Notes under the pieces: generated by a model
Told to the model about the DNA's origin: nothing
Seen by the model: only the letters and a program-made list of their open reading frames with translations
Database searches by the model: none
Shown here: piece after piece, positions 61,380 to 64,000 of the stretch
How positions within the stretch are numbered: position 1 is the stretch's first letter
Layout: each line of letters begins with the position of its first letter
Position numbers and translations under genes: made by a program
Assembly (NCBI RefSeq): GCF_002288925.2
Contig: NW_022098031.1
Location: 9,098,354 to 9,162,353, forward strand
Direction of reading: 5' to 3'
Length of the DNA: 64,000 nucleotides
Source: Delphinapterus leucas
Taxonomy: Eukaryota; Chordata; Mammalia; Artiodactyla; Monodontidae

Positions 61380-62754
61380 AAAGAAGGAACCACAAGATGG
61401 GTAGGAGGGATGGAGATGATGTATAGTCAAAATCCTTACCCTCAGGTAGATGACCCACAAACAGGAGGATAATCACAGTTGCAGAGGTTCTTCCCAAAGA
61501 GTGAGAGGTCTGAGCACCACATTGAGCTCCCCAGCTTGGGGGTCCTGCACTGAGAAGACAAGCCTCCAGAATGTCTGGCATTGAAGACCAGCGGGACTTG
61601 AGTACAGGAGAGTTGGTGCAACACAGGAAACATAGACTCTGTGCTTAAAGGGTGCACATGAAATATCATTTGCTCTGAGTGCCAGCAAAGATGCAGTAAT
61701 TCGAATGCAGCCTGGGAAAACCCATTTGTTGGTCATGGAGAGCCTCCTGGAGAGGAAGGAGGTAACTGGGACTCCCCCTGGGGACACAGACACTGGCAGG
61801 AGCCATTTTGGGGGGTTTGTTCTACCATGAGGACATTGGTACTGGCAAGTGCCATTCTGGAGTCCTCTCTCTGGCCTATTAGTGCTAGGGGAGTATGTGC
61901 CCACCAGCAGGCCAGCACAAGCCCTGGGTCCTCCTGGGCAGGCTAACAGCCATCTTACAAAGGCAGGGTCTGGCAGCCAATTGTGCTGGGGCTAGGCCCA
62001 CCTACCAGTACATCCACACTAGTTGGCCTGTCACAACAGAAGGGTGCATGCAGCCCACATAGAGGGCACCCATAGAGTAAATAGCTCCAGTGACAAGAGG
62101 GGAGTATGCTATTGGACCTCATAGGACGTCTCTTACATAATACCATTTTCCCAAGATCAGGAAACAACTAACCTTCCTAACACATAGACATAAACACAGA
62201 GAATTAGGTAAAATGAGGCAACAGAGGAATATGTTCCAAATGCAGGAACAAGACATAACCTCAGAAAAAAAAAAAAACTTTAAAAAGGGGCAAAAGCAAG
62301 CTACCAAATAAAGGGTTAAAGGTAATGATCATGAGATCAATAAACTCAAGAGAAGAATGGATGAACACAGTGAGAATTTTAACAAAGGGTTAGAAAACAA
62401 ACATAAAGAACCAAACAAAGCTGAAGAATACAATAGCTGAAAGAAAAAATACACTAGAAGGAATCAGCAGTAGATGATGCAGAGGAACAGATCAGTGACC
62501 TGGAAGACAGAGTAGTAAAAATCACCCAAGCTGAACAGAAAAAAGAAAAAAGGATTTTTAAAAATGAGGATAGCTTAAGGGACTTCTGAGACAACATCAA
62601 GCATACTAACATTTGCATTATAGGGGTCCCAGAAGGAGAAGAGAGAGAGGAAGAGGCAGAGCACTTCTTTGAAGAAATAATAGCTGAAAACGTCCTTAAC
62701 CTATCAAAGGAAACAGATATCCAAGTCCAGGAAGCACAGAGAGTCCTGAACAAG

Positions 62755-63150
62755 ATGAATCCAAAGAAGTCCACACTGAGAGACACTGTAATTAAAATGG
62801 CAAAAAGGCAACTCTCCACACCATATACAAAGATGAACTTAAAATGTGTGAAAGACTTAAATGTAAGACCCAAAACCTTAAAACTCCTAGAAGAAAACAT
62901 AGGCAGTACGCTCTTTGACATCGACCTTAGCAGTACTTTGTTTGGATATGGCTCCTCAGGAAAGGGAAACGAAAGCAAAACTAAACAAATGGGACTACAT
63001 CAAACTAAAAAGCTTTTGCACAACAAAACAAAAGACAGCCTACTGAATGGGAGAAGATATTTGTTAATAGTACATCTGACAAGGAATAATATCCAAAATA
63101 TACAAAGAACTCATATAACTCAACATCAAAAGAACAAACAACCTGATTAA
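62755..63150 (+). pseudogene. Chimeric open frame, L1 ORF1 fused to ORF2 end
   Basis: 131 codons. The first about 17 ([17 protein letters not shown]) are ORF1-like, the rest derives from ORF2 around the region before its C-terminal domain, partly out of the native frame. It results from the internal deletion and is not a working gene. Confidence 0.6.
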
Positions 63151-63280
63151 AAAATGGGCAGAGGACCTGAATAGACATTTTTCCAAAGATGACACACAGA
63201 TGGCCAACAGGCACATGAAAAGATGCTCAGTATCACTAATCATCAGGGAAATGCAAACCAAAACCACAACGAGATACGGC

Positions 63281-63640
63281 CTGGTAAACCCAAGTATTTC
63301 CCTGAGTTCTGTGAGCCACTCCAGCAAATCAAACCTGAGGAGGGGGTCATGAGAACCTCCCATCTGTAGCCAAGTCAGACAGAAATTGTGGGTAACCTGG
63401 GGACCTACCGCTTGTAGTTGGGATCTGAAGTGCGGTGGGAGCAATCTTATGAGACAAAACCCTTAACCTGTGGGCTTGAGCCCTATCTCCAGGTATATAG
63501 TGTCAGAATTGAGTTAAATTGTAGGACACCTAGATGGTATCGTGGAGAACTGCTTGGTGTGGGGAAAAACCCACACACATTTGGTTACCAGAAGTGAAGT
63601 GTTTTGTTTGAGGAATAAAGGAGACACACAAGAAGGAGAC
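63281..63640. repeat. Unassigned old repeat
   Basis: 'ggtgggagcaatcttatgag', 'gttaaattgtaggacaccta' and 'acccacacacatttggttac' recall a common mammalian interspersed repeat whose family I cannot name safely. No coding frame. Confidence 0.35.
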
Positions 63641-63845
63641 TGAACTGAGATTTTCCATTAAAGCCTCAAACCAAGTACATATCCACGTTTCCAAACTTGG
63701 AGAATTGAATTTCTCAATCCATAGAACGTAACAACACAGAACTGAAATCTTTAGAAATTTGTGGCAATTTTAAAGCTTAGAATTGAAGAAAGGCTCATAG
63801 ACATTCATTGTAAAAGATAATTACACTTAATACTATCTACAAATT

Positions 63846-64000
63846 ACTACCAGTATGTTTCCTATTGCTGCTCTAACAAATTTAACAGCTTAAAACAATG
63901 CAAATTTATTCTCTTATTGTTCTGCAGGTTAGAAGTCTGAACTCTGATACACTGTGCTAAAATGAAGGTGTTAACAGGGTTGTTCCTTATTGGAGGCTGT
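63846..64000. repeat. Unassigned old repeat, cut by window end
   Basis: 'tttcctattgctgctctaac', 'cagcttaaaacaatgcaaat' and 'gtctgaactctgatac' are typical of a widespread mammalian repeat; the family is not assigned. Confidence 0.45.

Larger units (their letters stand above)
60883..63280 (+). mobile_element. L1 with 5' end and ORF1 remnant, large internal deletion
   Basis: Begins with an L1 5'UTR-like start ('gtcaagatggtggagtagga'). A decayed ORF1 runs to about 62805 ('gacctggaagacagagtagt', 'attataggggtcccagaagg', with in-frame stops). It then jumps straight into the ORF2 C-terminal part ('tgtaagacccaaaaccttaa' onward). About 3-4 kb of usual L1 sequence is absent at the junction. A long CHR SINE is inserted at 61027. 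Confidence 0.75.

Noticed and set aside
49966..64000. KCNMB4 middle exon or first exon
   Set aside because: I looked on the - strand for the extracellular-loop coding sequence and its splice sites and saw none; these exons should lie outside the window.

Overview
This is ordinary nuclear DNA of a placental mammal, most likely a whale or dolphin (Cetacea) or a close relative. The evidence is the repeat content. There are many young tRNA-derived SINEs of the CHR type (the 'cttccctggtggcgcagtggtt' head, in a short and a long form) and young L1 3' ends ending 'gctttacaatggtgtgttag...tctgctgtataacaaagtgaatcagc'. I saw nothing that looks like a ruminant BovB or Bov-tA element. The species call is inference from repeats; the genes alone do not give it.

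Two protein genes can be read, and both are partial. From 1551 to 24763 on the + strand lie the last 13 coding exons of PTPRB (vascular endothelial receptor-type tyrosine phosphatase, VE-PTP). They cover the end of the last fibronectin type III repeat, the transmembrane segment, the whole cytoplasmic PTP domain and the stop codon. All 13 exons have AG/GT borders and compatible phases, and they join into 419 codons plus stop with no break. A long AU-rich 3'UTR follows; two poly(A) signals are plausible, near 26.56 kb and 30.38 kb. From 49965 down to 49797 on the - strand lies the last coding exon of KCNMB4 (BK channel beta-4 subunit), with its second transmembrane helix and C-terminus. The two genes are convergent (tail to tail). 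This matches the order known in human 12q15 (KCNMB4 - PTPRB - PTPRR).

By region: 1-24763 is PTPRB exons and introns, with L1, CHR SINE, MIR and L2 insertions in the introns. 24764 to about 30400 is the probable PTPRB 3'UTR and flank, with one short L1 insertion. About 30400-48500 is intergenic, holding CHR SINEs, L1 3' ends, a MaLR-type LTR, an ERV1-like LTR, a probable antisense LTR, L2, MIR and hAT fossils. About 48500-49965 is the KCNMB4 3' end. 49966-64000 is the KCNMB4 intron, with an old L1, two Tigger-type DNA transposons, a second LTR related to the one near 43.5 kb, CHR SINEs, and a 5'-end-bearing L1 with a large internal deletion.

PTPRB removes phosphate from endothelial targets at junctions (established knowledge: TIE2, VE-cadherin complex). 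KCNMB4 tunes BK potassium channels, mainly in neurons. Their adjacency is positional and does not imply shared function. I found no new genetic system. The more interesting points are an 18-nt symmetric microexon, a donor-like sequence exactly at one acceptor (recursive-splice signature), Pumilio-type sites in the 3'UTR, inverted L1 copies inside one pre-mRNA, and an ORF1/ORF2-fused L1 remnant. No RNA gene, CRISPR array or operon-like structure was seen.
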